Assembly: GCF_016522535.1 (NCBI RefSeq)
Contig: NZ_JAEHOI010000002.1
Coordinates: 248,001-312,000, forward strand
Source: Leucobacter edaphi
GTDB taxonomy: Bacteria > Actinomycetota > Actinomycetes > Actinomycetales > Microbacteriaceae
DNA length: 64,000 nt
Direction of reading: 5' to 3'
Shown: in pieces, positions 1-8,655 of the stretch
Layout of the letters: every line of letters begins with the position of its first letter
Numbering within the stretch: position 1 is the stretch's first letter
Position numbers and translations under genes: made by a program
Notes under the pieces: model-generated
Told to the model about the DNA's origin: nothing
Databases searched by the model: none
What the model saw: the letters and a program-made list of their open reading frames with translations, nothing else

Positions 1-22
1 GGATCGACATAAGGAGCTCGGC

Positions 23-1030
23 ATGACACGGAATACCCCCACGACGATCACCCTCACCGGGGCCGGCGGCCAGATCGGCTATGCGGCGCTCTTCCGGATC
101 GCGGCGGGGGACATGCTCGGGCCGGATCGGCCCGTGCGGCTCCGGCTCCTTGAGATTCCGCAGGGAATGAAGTCCGCCGAGGGCGCCGCGATGGAGCTCG
201 CGGACTGCGCGTTCCCGCTGCTCGAGGGCGTTGAGCTGAGCGACGATCCGAACGTCGCATTCGACGGGGCGAACGTCGCGCTGCTCGTGGGCTCGCGGCC
301 CCGCGGGCCGGGGATGGAGCGCGGCGACCTCCTCGCGGCGAACGGCGCGATCTTCGGGCCGCAGGGCCGCGCCATCGGGGTGCACGCCGCAGACGACGTC
401 CGCGTGGCGGTCGTCGGCAACCCGGCCAACACCAACGCGCTGATCGCGCAGCGCAACGCTGGCGACGTGCCCGCCGAACGCTTCACCGCGCTCACCCGCC
501 TCGACCACAACCGGGCCGTCGGACTGCTCGCCGCGCAGGCATCGCGGCCCGTCACCGCGATCGAGGGCATCACCATCTGGGGAAACCACTCGGCCACCCA
601 GTACCCCGACCTCAGCCACGCGACCATCGACGGGGCACCCGCCATCGACGTCGTCGGCGCCGAGTGGGGCCGCGGCCCCTACATCGAGCGCGTCGCGAAG
701 CGCGGCGCCGAGATCATCGAGGTGCGCGACGGATCCTCCGTTGCCTCCGCGGCGAACGCCGCAATCGAGCACGTGCGCGACTGGGTGCTCGGCACGCCTG
801 CCGCGCGGGACGGGGGACCGGCCCCGTGGACGAGCGCGGCGATCCACTCGCGCGGCGAGTACGGAGTGCCTGAGGGGCTCATTTCCTCGTTCCCGGTGCG
901 CTCCGCCGGCGGCGAGTGGCAGATCGTCGAGGGGCTGTCGGTTGACGAGTTTTCCAGGGGCCGGATCGATGCCTCCGTCGCGGAGCTCGTCGCAGAGCGC
1001 GAGGCCGTCGAGGAGCTCGGGCTCGTCTGA
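23..1030 (+). CDS. mdh: Malate dehydrogenase
   Basis: Cytosolic NAD-dependent malate dehydrogenase (335 aa) interconverting malate and oxaloacetate in the TCA cycle. The N-terminal Rossmann motif GAGGQIGY lies at residues 13-20. The catalytic pair is visible as Asp161 in TRLDHNR and His189 in WGNHS. Length and motif order fit the cytosolic-type MDH (lactate/malate dehydrogenase family) used by most Actinobacteria. The ATG follows a good Shine-Dalgarno AAGGAG (positions 11-16), which fixes the start. It is followed by 303 bp of noncoding DNA before argG, so the two are probably not one operon. Confidence 0.95.
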   Translation: MTRNTPTTITLTGAGGQIGYAALFRIAAGDMLGPDRPVRLRLLEIPQGMKSAEGAAMELADCAFPLLEGVELSDDPNVAFDGANVALLVGSRPRGPGMERGDLLAANGAIFGPQGRAIGVHAADDVRVAVVGNPANTNALIAQRNAGDVPAERFTALTRLDHNRAVGLLAAQASRPVTAIEGITIWGNHSATQYPDLSHATIDGAPAIDVVGAEWGRGPYIERVAKRGAEIIEVRDGSSVASAANAAIEHVRDWVLGTPAARDGGPAPWTSAAIHSRGEYGVPEGLISSFPVRSAGGEWQIVEGLSVDEFSRGRIDASVAELVAEREAVEELGLV

Positions 1031-1048
1031 GGCGCAGGGCGCGCGGCC

Positions 1049-1098
1049 GTGCCTCGTGCCTCGTGCCCTGCGTGTGCCTCGTACCTCGTGCCCTGCGC
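1049..1098. repeat. 25-bp tandem duplication after mdh
   Basis: Two adjacent 25-bp units, 1049-1073 and 1074-1098, differ at two bases. Each is built from GTGCCTCGT words and ends CCCTGCG. It lies 19 bp beyond the mdh stop. Confidence 0.8.
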
Positions 1099-1144
1099 GT
1101 GCCGCGGGAACGGCTCGGCGCTCTCGGGCCGGGGCGGATCCTGA

Positions 1145-2755
<1,611 letters not shown>

Positions 2756-2768
2756 GCGCTCGGTCGCA

Positions 2769-2820
2769 GCGAAACCCCCGGTCGGCAGCGAGAACACTCG
2801 CGGCCGACCGGGGGTTTCGC
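2769..2820 (+). terminator. argG terminator hairpin
   Basis: A perfect 18-bp stem (2769-2786 with 2803-2820, GCGAAACCCC.../...GGGGTTTCGC). The loop can itself pair GCGAG with CTCGC. It starts 13 bp after the argG stop. There is no T-run, as is common in high-GC genomes. Confidence 0.8.
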
Positions 2821-2841
2821 GAGTGCGCGGTCGCGGTGCGC

Positions 2842-2933
2842 GGGTTGCGCGTGTGCGGGTGGCGCGTGCGCGGGTTGCGCGTGTGTTGGGTTGCGCGTGT
2901 GTTGGGTTGCGCGTGTGCGGGTTGCGCGGGTGC
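2842..2933. repeat. 15/16-bp minisatellite, six units
   Basis: Units GGGTTGCGCGTGTGC or GGGTTGCGCGTGTGTT repeat at 2842, 2857, 2872, 2888, 2904 and 2919. Two adjacent 16-bp units are identical. It lies directly after the argG terminator. Confidence 0.9.
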
Positions 2934-3007
2934 GGGCCGGGGCAGGTGGCGCGTGCTGCGGGCCGAGGCAGGTGGCGCTCGAACCGGTGCCCGGACCCCA
3001 GCGGGAG

Positions 3008-3111
3008 ACCCGCTGGAAGCGTTCACAAAATGAGCGATGTGCGTTAGATAAGTCGAAAAACGCGAATTCGGGCTTATTTAACGCACATTGCTTATGGAAC
3101 GCACGCCCAGG
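3008..3111. repeat. 104-bp palindromic element, copy 1
   Basis: Core inverted repeat with 23-bp arms at 3030-3052 and 3073-3095, around a 20-nt centre. The arms carry GTGCGTTAGATAAG and its complement. It shows about five mismatches over 104 bp to copy 2, in the same orientation and exactly 251 bp away. It is distinctly AT-richer than its surroundings. An 8-bp hairpin CCAGCGGG/CCCGCTGG (2998-3016) abuts its left end. Confidence 0.85.
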
Positions 3112-3258
3112 AGCGGTCCCGGGCGATGCCAAGGGCGGAAGGGTCGGAGCCGGACGGGGCTGGGTTCAGGACCGGACGGAGCTGATGTCTCGATCGTCTG
3201 CGGCCGATACCGGTGCCGGTGCGTTGTCCTTGCGGCGCGCGGGTTTCCCACGCGTGGA

Positions 3259-3362
3259 ACCCGCTGGAGGCGATCACAAAATAAGCGATGTGCGTTAGAT
3301 AAGTCGAAAAACGCGATTTCGGGCTTATCTAACGCACATTGCTTATGGAACGCACGCCCAGG
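3259..3362. repeat. 104-bp palindromic element, copy 2
   Basis: Second copy. The left arm is 3281-3303, the centre 3304-3323 and the right arm 3324-3346. Arm pairing is perfect except for one G/T. The centre can pair further (CGAAA with TTTCG), giving a 66-nt near-continuous hairpin. It has no coding capacity, target-site duplication or transposase. Confidence 0.85.
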
Positions 3363-3376
3363 GCAGGGAGGGCGGC

Positions 3377-3444
3377 GGGCAGGAGCTCGGCCAGGGCAGG
3401 AACTCGGCCAGGGCAGGAGCTCGGCGAGGGCAGGAGCTCGGCGA
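3377..3444. repeat. 17-bp minisatellite, four units
   Basis: Units of the form GGGCAGGAGCTCGGCCA start at 3377, 3394, 3411 and 3428, with one or two changes between units. A partial fifth unit follows. Confidence 0.9.
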
Positions 3445-3500
3445 GGGCAGGGCCGAGGCCGACGCACCGCGGCGCGGCCGGGGAGGGCCCCCGCACACGC

Positions 3501-3530
3501 GAATGGCCCCCGGTTTCCCGGGGGCCATTC
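3501..3530 (-). terminator. whiB1 terminator hairpin
   Basis: A 13-bp perfect stem (GAATGGCCCCCGG at 3501-3513 with 3518-3530) and a 4-nt loop, 18 bp beyond the whiB1 stop on the minus strand. Confidence 0.75.
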
Positions 3531-3548
3531 GTCGTGGACGCGCTGCGC

Positions 3549-3797
3549 TTAGGAGGCGCGGCGCGCGCGGGCGGCGCGGCGCTTCAGGGCGCGGCGCTCG
3601 TCCTCGCTGAGGCCGCCCCAGACGCCGGAGTCCTGGCCGGTGTCCATTGCGTACTGCAGGCACATCTCGGTGACGGTGCAGCGGGCGCAGACGGCCTTCG
3701 CACGCTCGATCTGCTCTACGGCAGGGCCGGTGTTGCCGACCGGGAAAAAGAGCTCCGGGTCAACGGTGAGGCACGCAGCCTGTTCACGCCAATCCAT
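3549..3797 (-). CDS. whiB1: WhiB1-type iron-sulfur transcription regulator
   Basis: An 82-aa WhiB-like protein. The four [4Fe-4S] cysteines are Cys9, Cys37, Cys40 and Cys46 (C-X27-C-X2-C-X5-C). The DSGVWGG turn is followed by a basic tail (RRALKRRAARARR). Start MDWR, the PELFFPVG block and overall length match mycobacterial WhiB1, an essential NO-sensitive regulator that binds the primary sigma factor, rather than WhiB2, 3 or 7. The ATG has a strong AGGAGG site, and a TAGGCT -10 lies about 55 bp upstream, so the mRNA has a leader. The nearby sigR, aroA and rsgA genes are also WhiB1 neighbours in mycobacteria, as I recall. Confidence 0.93.
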   Translation of the reverse strand: MDWREQAACLTVDPELFFPVGNTGPAVEQIERAKAVCARCTVTEMCLQYAMDTGQDSGVWGGLSEDERRALKRRAARARRAS

Positions 3798-3852
3798 CGT
3801 GGGGTCCTCCTAGTTGTACTTCGCACAGGCGCGAATACATGAGAGGCCGGGT

Positions 3853-3858
3853 AGCCTA
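3853..3858 (-). promoter_or_regulatory. whiB1 -10 element
   Basis: TAGGCT on the minus strand, 55 bp before the whiB1 ATG, implying a 5' leader of about 48 nt that carries the AGGAGG ribosome site. This contrasts with the leaderless pattern of many neighbours. Confidence 0.6.
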
Positions 3859-3889
3859 GAACTCGCGCCGTGATCACCTGTGTTGTGGC

Positions 3890-3902
3890 TGAGATTGCCC
3901 AC
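3890..3902. promoter_or_regulatory. Candidate CRP-family box upstream of whiB1
   Basis: TGAGATTGCCCAC differs at one base from the core of the CRP (Rv3676) site I recall upstream of M. tuberculosis whiB1, TGAGATAGCCCAC. Its centre lies about 50 bp upstream of the inferred transcription start, a position suited to activation. The comparison is from memory and unverified. Confidence 0.4.
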
Positions 3903-3914
3903 CTCGGTGTGCGC

Positions 3915-3939
3915 GAAACTCGACGGGTTATATAGTTTC
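3915..3939. promoter_or_regulatory. Inverted repeat GAAACT-N13-AGTTTC
   Basis: 6-bp inverted arms in the AT-rich divergent whiB1/membrane-protein region, overlapping TATAGT (3931-3936), a possible -10 for the rightward gene. It could be an operator, but the short arms make chance possible. Confidence 0.3.
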
Positions 3940-3995
3940 ACGGTTACAAGCGCAAATCAATAGGTAATGTTAAATCGCCCCGAAAGAGAGCCGAA

Positions 3996-4430
3996 ATGAC
4001 CTCGACACCTGCAGAACACCTTCGTTCACGCGCTGCGTGGGTGATTCTGCGCGTCCTGCTCGCGCTCGAGACCATCGCGGGCGGGGTGCTGCTGTGGGAC
4101 GTCGTGGTCGGGTTCATCCGTGCCGCGGACGAACCTTTGACGCAGCGCCTGAGCCTGCTGCTCGCGGTGGCGATCTGGTGGTTGTGGATCGCGATCACGC
4201 TTTTCGGCGCCCTGCGCGGGCGGGCGAGTTGGGTGCGCGGATCGGCGCTGACCATCCACGTGTTGCTCTTTGCCGCGGCAACGGGGGTGCTGCAGGGGAT
4301 CCTCGGACCCATGGTGGGTCTCGGGGTCGCCCTGCTCGCGGCGGCCCTCATAGGGTTCGTCGCGGCGATTCTGGCGCGACCGAACCTCGAGCAGGGGTCG
4401 GTCGCGAGCGGCGAGACCGCGAACGGCTGA
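3996..4430 (+). CDS. Four-helix membrane protein, unknown function
   Basis: A 144-aa protein with four predicted membrane helices, roughly residues 12-37, 50-71, 83-102 and 106-127. The N-terminus is short and the tail polar (ARPNLEQGS...). No catalytic motif or named family is recognised. The ATG is preceded by AAAGAGAG, a usable ribosome site. It is divergent from whiB1 across 198 bp of unusually AT-rich sequence. A 23-bp tandem repeat follows the stop. Confidence 0.75.
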   Translation: MTSTPAEHLRSRAAWVILRVLLALETIAGGVLLWDVVVGFIRAADEPLTQRLSLLLAVAIWWLWIAITLFGALRGRASWVRGSALTIHVLLFAAATGVLQGILGPMVGLGVALLAAALIGFVAAILARPNLEQGSVASGETANG

Positions 4431-4439
4431 AGCGCGCCG

Positions 4440-4498
4440 CGACGGGCGCGCTGCGAACTCAACGACGGGCGCGCTGCGGACACCGCGACGGGTGCGCC
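4440..4498. repeat. 23-bp tandem repeat, 2.5 units
   Basis: Units beginning CGACGGGCGCGCTGCG start at 4440, 4463 and 4486 (the last one partial), 10 bp after the membrane-protein stop. Confidence 0.7.
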
Positions 4499-4528
4499 AG
4501 CGGTGAGCAGTTGCGCGTTCGCCCGGCC

Positions 4529-5002
4529 TCAGACGCCGAGCATCTTGCGCACGCGCGCGACGTGGCCCGTGGCCTTCACGTTCATGAGCGCGTGCTCGAT
4601 CGTGCCCTCCTCGTCGATGACGAAGGTGGACCGGATCACGCCCTCGACGATTCGGCCGTAGCTGTTCTTCTCACCGAACGCCCCGTACGCTTTGTGCGTG
4701 ACGAGCTCGGGATCGCTGAGCAGCGGGTACTCGAGCCCGTCGCGGTCCGCGAAGCGGCGCAGGCGCTCGACGGCGTCCCGAGAAACCCCGATCACGCGGT
4801 ATCCCGCGGCCTCGAGGGGGGCCGTGGACTCCTGGAACTCGCAGGCCTCCTTCGTGCAGGCCGGGGTCATGGCCTGGGGATAGAAGAACATCACGACCTT
4901 CGAGCCGCGGAACTCCGCGAGGGTCCGCGTCTTGCCATCCTGATCGGGAAGCGAGAAGTCGGGGGCGGGCATACCTGGTTCGAGAATCACGCGTGCGGCC
5001 AT
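4529..5002 (-). CDS. bcp: Thioredoxin-dependent peroxiredoxin (BCP/PrxQ)
   Basis: A 157-aa peroxiredoxin that reduces hydroperoxides with thioredoxin. The fold begins GMPAPDFSLPDQDG. Peroxidatic Cys49 in TPACTKEACEF is followed by resolving Cys54 (C-X4-C), typical of atypical two-Cys BCP enzymes. The conserved Arg lies in RSTFVID. The ATG is 6 nt after TAGGCT, so it is probably leaderless. Cytosolic oxidative-stress defence fits the nearby SigR/RsrA thiol-stress pair. Confidence 0.93.
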   Translation of the reverse strand: MAARVILEPGMPAPDFSLPDQDGKTRTLAEFRGSKVVMFFYPQAMTPACTKEACEFQESTAPLEAAGYRVIGVSRDAVERLRRFADRDGLEYPLLSDPELVTHKAYGAFGEKNSYGRIVEGVIRSTFVIDEEGTIEHALMNVKATGHVARVRKMLGV

Positions 5003-5008
5003 GCCCCC

Positions 5009-5014
5009 AGCCTA
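5009..5014 (-). promoter_or_regulatory. bcp -10 element (leaderless start)
   Basis: TAGGCT on the minus strand ending 6 nt before the bcp ATG. Confidence 0.65.
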
Positions 5015-5022
5015 GCGAAGAT

Positions 5023-5117
5023 GGCTGACCGGCCGGTGCGCGGCTGACTGGCCGGTGCGTGGCTGACCGGCCGGTGCGCGGCTGACCGGCCGGTGCGCGG
5101 CTGACCGGCCGGTGCGC
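5023..5117. repeat. 19-bp minisatellite, five units
   Basis: Five head-to-tail units GGCTGACCGGCCGGTGCGC at 5023, 5042, 5061, 5080 and 5099, of which only the second differs (two changes). Each unit holds the palindrome ACCGGCCGGT. The array fills the gap between the rsgA stop and the bcp promoter. Confidence 0.95.
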
Positions 5118-5133
5118 GGCGGATCGGCGCGGC

Positions 5134-6192
5134 CTACTTCAGCAGGCGGCGCAGCGATTCGACGCGGGCCGCGCCCATCGCGTCGAGTCGGCCATCGGCG
5201 ATCGCAGCGTCGAGCTCGCAATCGGGGGAATCTGCCTGGTGGGTGCATCCGCGCGGGCAGCCGTCGATGATCGCCGCAAGGTCGGTGAAGCCGCGCAGGA
5301 TGCCGTCGGTGGTGACGTGGCCGAGCCCGAACGAGCGGACGCCGGGGGTGTCGATGACCCAGCCGGAGTCGCCGTTTGCACACCCCGGCGTCGCGGCGCG
5401 GAATGCGACGGAGGAGGACGAGGTGTGCCGGCCTCGGCCCGTGACCTCGTTCACGTGCCCCGTCGCGCGCGCCGCATCTGGAACGAGCGAGTTGATGAGC
5501 GTCGACTTGCCGACGCCCGAGTGCCCCACGAACACCGTGGTGCGGCCGGCGAGCACCTCCCGGATCTCGGCGAGCGGCTCGTGGCCGATCGCGGAGCGGA
5601 ACACGGGCACCTCGAGGGCGGCGAAGTGCGCGAGAAACGGCTCGGGATCGGCGAGATCGGTCTTCGTAATGCACAGGAGGGGCTGGATCCCCGCGTCGTA
5701 GGCGGCGACGAGATAGCGGTCGACGAGCCGCACCCGCGGCTCCGGGTTGGCTGCCGCCACGACGATGAGCATCTGATCGGCGTTCGCGACCATCACTCGC
5801 TCGACGGTGTCGCTGTCGTCCGCGCTGCGCCGGAGCAGCGTGCGGCGCTCGTCGATGCCGACGATGCGCGCGAGCGTCCCGGGATCGCCGCTCGTGTCTC
5901 CGACGAGCTGGGCGCGGTCGCCGATCACGATCGGGGTGCGGCGCAGTTCCCTTGCTCGGGCGGCGATGATGTCGCGCTCCGTCGGGTCCTCCGCGTCGGC
6001 GCCCTCGGGGATCAGTGCGGAGTAGCGGCCGCGATCCACCGCAGTGACCATGCCGGTTACGGCATTCGCGTGGTCGGGGCGGCGTTTCGTGCGCGGCCGG
6101 TTCGCTTTCGGATTGGGGCGCTGGCGCACTTGGTGGTCAGCGTATTCCCCGTACGGCACGTCCTCGTCGTCGTCGATCGGGAGCCAGCTCAC
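5134..6192 (-). CDS. rsgA: Ribosome small-subunit GTPase RsgA
   Basis: A 352-aa circularly permuted GTPase that acts in late 30S subunit maturation. G motifs appear in the permuted order: G4 TKTD (176-179), G1 GHSGVGKS (223-230), G3 DTPG (281-284). A C-terminal zinc site follows (Cys312, Cys316, His318, Cys325). The N-terminal OB-fold region starts near residue 45. The frame is open further upstream inside aroA. The start chosen is the GTG at 6192, whose GTGA overlaps the aroA stop and gives MSWLPIDDDEDVPYG, a typical actinobacterial RsgA start. It is translationally coupled to aroA. Confidence 0.93.
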   Translation of the reverse strand: MSWLPIDDDEDVPYGEYADHQVRQRPNPKANRPRTKRRPDHANAVTGMVTAVDRGRYSALIPEGADAEDPTERDIIAARARELRRTPIVIGDRAQLVGDTSGDPGTLARIVGIDERRTLLRRSADDSDTVERVMVANADQMLIVVAAANPEPRVRLVDRYLVAAYDAGIQPLLCITKTDLADPEPFLAHFAALEVPVFRSAIGHEPLAEIREVLAGRTTVFVGHSGVGKSTLINSLVPDAARATGHVNEVTGRGRHTSSSSVAFRAATPGCANGDSGWVIDTPGVRSFGLGHVTTDGILRGFTDLAAIIDGCPRGCTHQADSPDCELDAAIADGRLDAMGAARVESLRRLLK

Positions 6193-7664
6193 GAGCCGCC
6201 CAGCCCCTCGAAGATGCCGCTGAGGAAGCCGCCCAGGGCGAGGCTGCCGTTCGAAGGAAGCGTGCTCTCGTCGGCGGTTTCTCCGCTCGCGGGGGCGATT
6301 CCGAGCATGCGGTGCCAGAGCGAGGTGAACTGCGGCAGGGTCTTCGAGGTGCTCGCGACGTCTTCGACCTCGACGCCGGGAACGCAGAGCCCGATCAGGG
6401 CCCCCGTGGTGGCCATCCGGTGGTCGGCGTAGCTCTTCCACACGCCGCCGTGAAGCTCGGCCGGCCGGATCCTGATCCCATCGGGAAGCTCTTCCGCGGA
6501 GCCGCCGAGCCCGTTGATCTCCGCGATGAGTGCGGCGATCCGGTCGGTCTCGTGATGCCTGATATGCCCGATCCCGGTGATTTCGCTCTCGTGTCCCTGC
6601 TGCGCGGCGAGGGCGGCGAGGCCGACGAGCGTCGGCGCGAGTTCGCCGGCCTCGGGGATGTCGAGGCGTGCGCCGGAGATCTGCCCGGAGCCGGAGACGG
6701 TGAGGGTGCCTGCTTCGTCGAGTTCGGCGGTGCCGCCGAACGCGGTGAGGAGTTCGCGGAGCTGATCGCCCACCTGGGTCGTCTCTGCGGGCCAGCCGGG
6801 AACGGAGACCTCCCCGCCGACGGCGATCGCCGCGGCGAGGAAGGGGGCGGCGTTCGACAGATCGGGTTCGATCCGTTCATCGCGCGCGGCGATCGGCCCG
6901 GGCGCGACCGTCCACTCGCCAGGGGCGGGGGATTCCGCGGCGACACCGCGGGCCCGAAGCGCCGCGAGGGTCATCTCGATGTGCGGTGTGCTGGGGACGC
7001 GGTCGCCCGTGTGCACGACGTGCACGCCCTCGGCGAAGCGCGGGGCGGCGAGGAGCAGCGCGGAGACGAACTGGCTCGACAGCGAGGCGTCGAGTTCGAC
7101 GCGCCCGCCACGCAGCCCGCCGGTGCCGTGCACCGTGAACGGCAGGGAGCCGCGCCCCTCGTCGGAGATGTCCGCTCCGAGCGCGCGCAGCGCGTCGAGC
7201 AGGGGACGCATCGGACGCTTCCGCGCGTAGGGATCGCCGTCGAAGGCGACCGGTCCGAGCGCGAGCGCGGCGATCGGCGGCACGAAACGCATCACCGTTC
7301 CCGCGAGGCCGCACGCGATCGATGTGCTGCCGAGGAGCTCGGCCGCGGGCTCGATCCGCAGGTCACCCCCGAATTCGCCGCCCCCAGGCAGCTCTTCGAT
7401 GTGCGTGCCGAGCGCGCGCAGGGCATCGATCATGAGGGCAGAGTCGCGCGAGTGCAGCGGGGCGCTCAGCGTGCCGGGCCCCTCGGCGAGCGCCGAGAGC
7501 ACGAGCTCGCGGCCGGTCAGCGACTTCGAGCCGGGGAGCGGAACGCGGGCGCGCAGCGGCCCCTCCGCCACGGGTGCGGCCCACGGGGGCGTCACTTCTC
7601 CCGCGCCCTCTTCCGAGCGCGCGCCATCGTCATCTTTGCCCGAGTTCATCTTCGCGATCAGCAT
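6189..7664 (-). CDS. aroA: 3-phosphoshikimate 1-carboxyvinyltransferase (EPSP synthase)
   Basis: Joins shikimate 3-phosphate and PEP in the shikimate pathway. The 491-aa protein has about 35 extra N-terminal residues before the conserved start of the fold. Substrate-binding motifs are PGSKS (44-48), CGLAGTVMRF, LSSQFVSALLL, PDLSNAAPF, HHETDRI and YADHRMATT. The usual Asn after SLT is Gly here (SLTGRELVL). The ATG at 7664 is chosen because it lies 7 nt after TAGACT; an ATG at 7649 is the alternative. It forms an operon with rsgA and is divergent from sigR, an order also seen in mycobacteria. Confidence 0.94.
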   Translation of the reverse strand: MLIAKMNSGKDDDGARSEEGAGEVTPPWAAPVAEGPLRARVPLPGSKSLTGRELVLSALAEGPGTLSAPLHSRDSALMIDALRALGTHIEELPGGGEFGGDLRIEPAAELLGSTSIACGLAGTVMRFVPPIAALALGPVAFDGDPYARKRPMRPLLDALRALGADISDEGRGSLPFTVHGTGGLRGGRVELDASLSSQFVSALLLAAPRFAEGVHVVHTGDRVPSTPHIEMTLAALRARGVAAESPAPGEWTVAPGPIAARDERIEPDLSNAAPFLAAAIAVGGEVSVPGWPAETTQVGDQLRELLTAFGGTAELDEAGTLTVSGSGQISGARLDIPEAGELAPTLVGLAALAAQQGHESEITGIGHIRHHETDRIAALIAEINGLGGSAEELPDGIRIRPAELHGGVWKSYADHRMATTGALIGLCVPGVEVEDVASTSKTLPQFTSLWHRMLGIAPASGETADESTLPSNGSLALGGFLSGIFEGLGGS

Positions 7665-7671
7665 CGAGACG

Positions 7672-7677
7672 AGTCTA
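7672..7677 (-). promoter_or_regulatory. aroA -10 element (leaderless start)
   Basis: TAGACT on the minus strand, 7 nt before ATG 7664. It supports the longer aroA start. Confidence 0.65.
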
Positions 7678-7757
7678 TCCGGGACCGCCGACAAAGGCCC
7701 GGGATCGGGCATGGCGCGAGCACCGCCGCGCTCGCGCAGCGCCCAGGGGGAGCGGGA

Positions 7758-7763
7758 TAGGAT
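7758..7763 (+). promoter_or_regulatory. sigR -10 element (leaderless start)
   Basis: TAGGAT ending 6 nt before the sigR GTG. It resembles a housekeeping -10. No GGAA/GTT pair typical of SigR autoregulation was seen. Confidence 0.6.
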
Positions 7764-7769
7764 CGAAAT

Positions 7770-8396
7770 GTGAGTGATTCCGCCGAGCAGACCCGTCTCG
7801 AAACGCGCTTCAAGGACGAGGCGCTGCCCATGCTCGACCAGCTTTACGGGGCCGCGATGAAGATGACCCGCAACCCGCAGGACGCGCAGGACCTCGTGCA
7901 GGAGACCTTCCTCAAGGCGTACTCGGCGTTCGCGTCCTTCCAGGAGGGCACCAACCTGAAGGCGTGGCTGTACCGGATCATGACGAACAGCTACATCAAC
8001 ACCTACCGTAAGAAACAGCGCGAGCCCTTCCTCGGGGTGGTCGAGGATCTCGAGGACTGGCAGCTCGGCGGCGCGGAATCGACGACGGCGATGTCGGCGA
8101 AGTCCGCCGAGGCCGAGGCGATCGACCGCACCCCGGACACCGTCGTGACCGAGGCGCTCAACGCGCTGCCGGAGGATTTCCGCATGGCCGTCTACCTGGC
8201 CGATGTGGAGGGGTTCAGCTATCAGGAGATTGCCGACATCGCAGAGGTGCCGATCGGCACGGTGATGAGCCGTCTCCACCGCGGCCGGGCCCGGTTGCGC
8301 AAGACGCTCGGGGAATACGCGGGCGAGCAGGGCGTTGGACTGGGTACGAAGGAAACGTCAGCGGCGAAGAAAACGGCTGCGAAGGGAGACGCGTGA
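7770..8396 (+). CDS. sigR: ECF sigma factor SigR/SigH (thiol-oxidative stress)
   Basis: A 208-aa group IV sigma factor. Region 2 (residues about 20-90) contains [20 protein letters not shown] and [15 protein letters not shown]. Region 4 (about 135-185) contains [28 protein letters not shown]. This sequence is characteristic of Streptomyces SigR and mycobacterial SigH, which control thioredoxin, Clp and mycothiol genes. The GTG start lies 6 nt after TAGGAT. A Lys/Ala-rich tail follows region 4. The downstream anti-sigma gene overlaps the stop by one base (TGATG), so expression is coupled. Confidence 0.95.
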   Translation: MSDSAEQTRLETRFKDEALPMLDQLYGAAMKMTRNPQDAQDLVQETFLKAYSAFASFQEGTNLKAWLYRIMTNSYINTYRKKQREPFLGVVEDLEDWQLGGAESTTAMSAKSAEAEAIDRTPDTVVTEALNALPEDFRMAVYLADVEGFSYQEIADIAEVPIGTVMSRLHRGRARLRKTLGEYAGEQGVGLGTKETSAAKKTAAKGDA

Positions 8397-8644
8397 TGAG
8401 CGACTGCGGTTGTGACAAGGCGAAGGCCAATGTGTACGAGCTGCTCCGCGGTGAGCTCTGCGCCGAAGAATCGGCCCCGATCCGCGAGCACATCGCCAAC
8501 TGCGACGGCTGCCGAGACGAGCGGAACGCGTGCGCCAGCCTCACTGAGGTCGTGAAGCGCGCCTGCGACGAGGAGAACATCGCGAACTGCCCGCCGGAGG
8601 AGCTGCGCGACGCGATCCTGAAGGGGCTGCGCGAGCGGGTCTGA
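8396..8644 (+). CDS. rsrA: Zinc-binding redox-sensing anti-sigma factor RsrA
   Basis: An 82-aa ZAS-family anti-sigma factor for the preceding SigR. The zinc motif is His32-X3-Cys36-X2-Cys39 (HIANCDGC), and Cys4, Cys6 and Cys22 upstream can serve in the redox switch. Oxidation forms a disulfide, releases zinc and frees the sigma factor in characterised homologues. A second in-frame GTG at 8393 would add one residue; the ATG at 8396 is preferred. It ends 12 bp from the convergent phosphatase gene, with no terminator between them. Confidence 0.93.
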   Translation: MSDCGCDKAKANVYELLRGELCAEESAPIREHIANCDGCRDERNACASLTEVVKRACDEENIANCPPEELRDAILKGLRERV

Positions 8645-8655
8645 GCCCGGCGCCG

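Larger units (their letters stand above)
2756..3548. other. argG-whiB intergenic region, repeat-rich
   Basis: 793 bp without a supportable gene between the convergent argG and whiB. In order it holds the argG terminator hairpin (2769-2820), a 15/16-bp minisatellite (2842-2933), palindromic element copy 1 (3008-3111), about 150 bp of unrecognised GC-rich sequence, palindromic element copy 2 (3259-3362), a 17-bp minisatellite (3377-3444) and the whiB terminator hairpin (3501-3530). Open frames across it are repeat translations with no family resemblance. Confidence 0.75.

Noticed and set aside
3008-3362. Insertion sequence or integron attC sites
   Set aside because: No transposase or integrase, no target-site duplication visible, and only palindromic arms are shared. 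It is kept as an unexplained repeat.
2842-3444. CRISPR array
   Set aside because: Repeats are 15-17 bp with no unique spacers, so they are direct minisatellites. The two 104-bp copies are only a pair, and no cas genes are present.
2821-3540. Small genes in the argG-whiB spacer
   Set aside because: The open frames are translations of the tandem repeats, without ribosome sites or recognisable domains.
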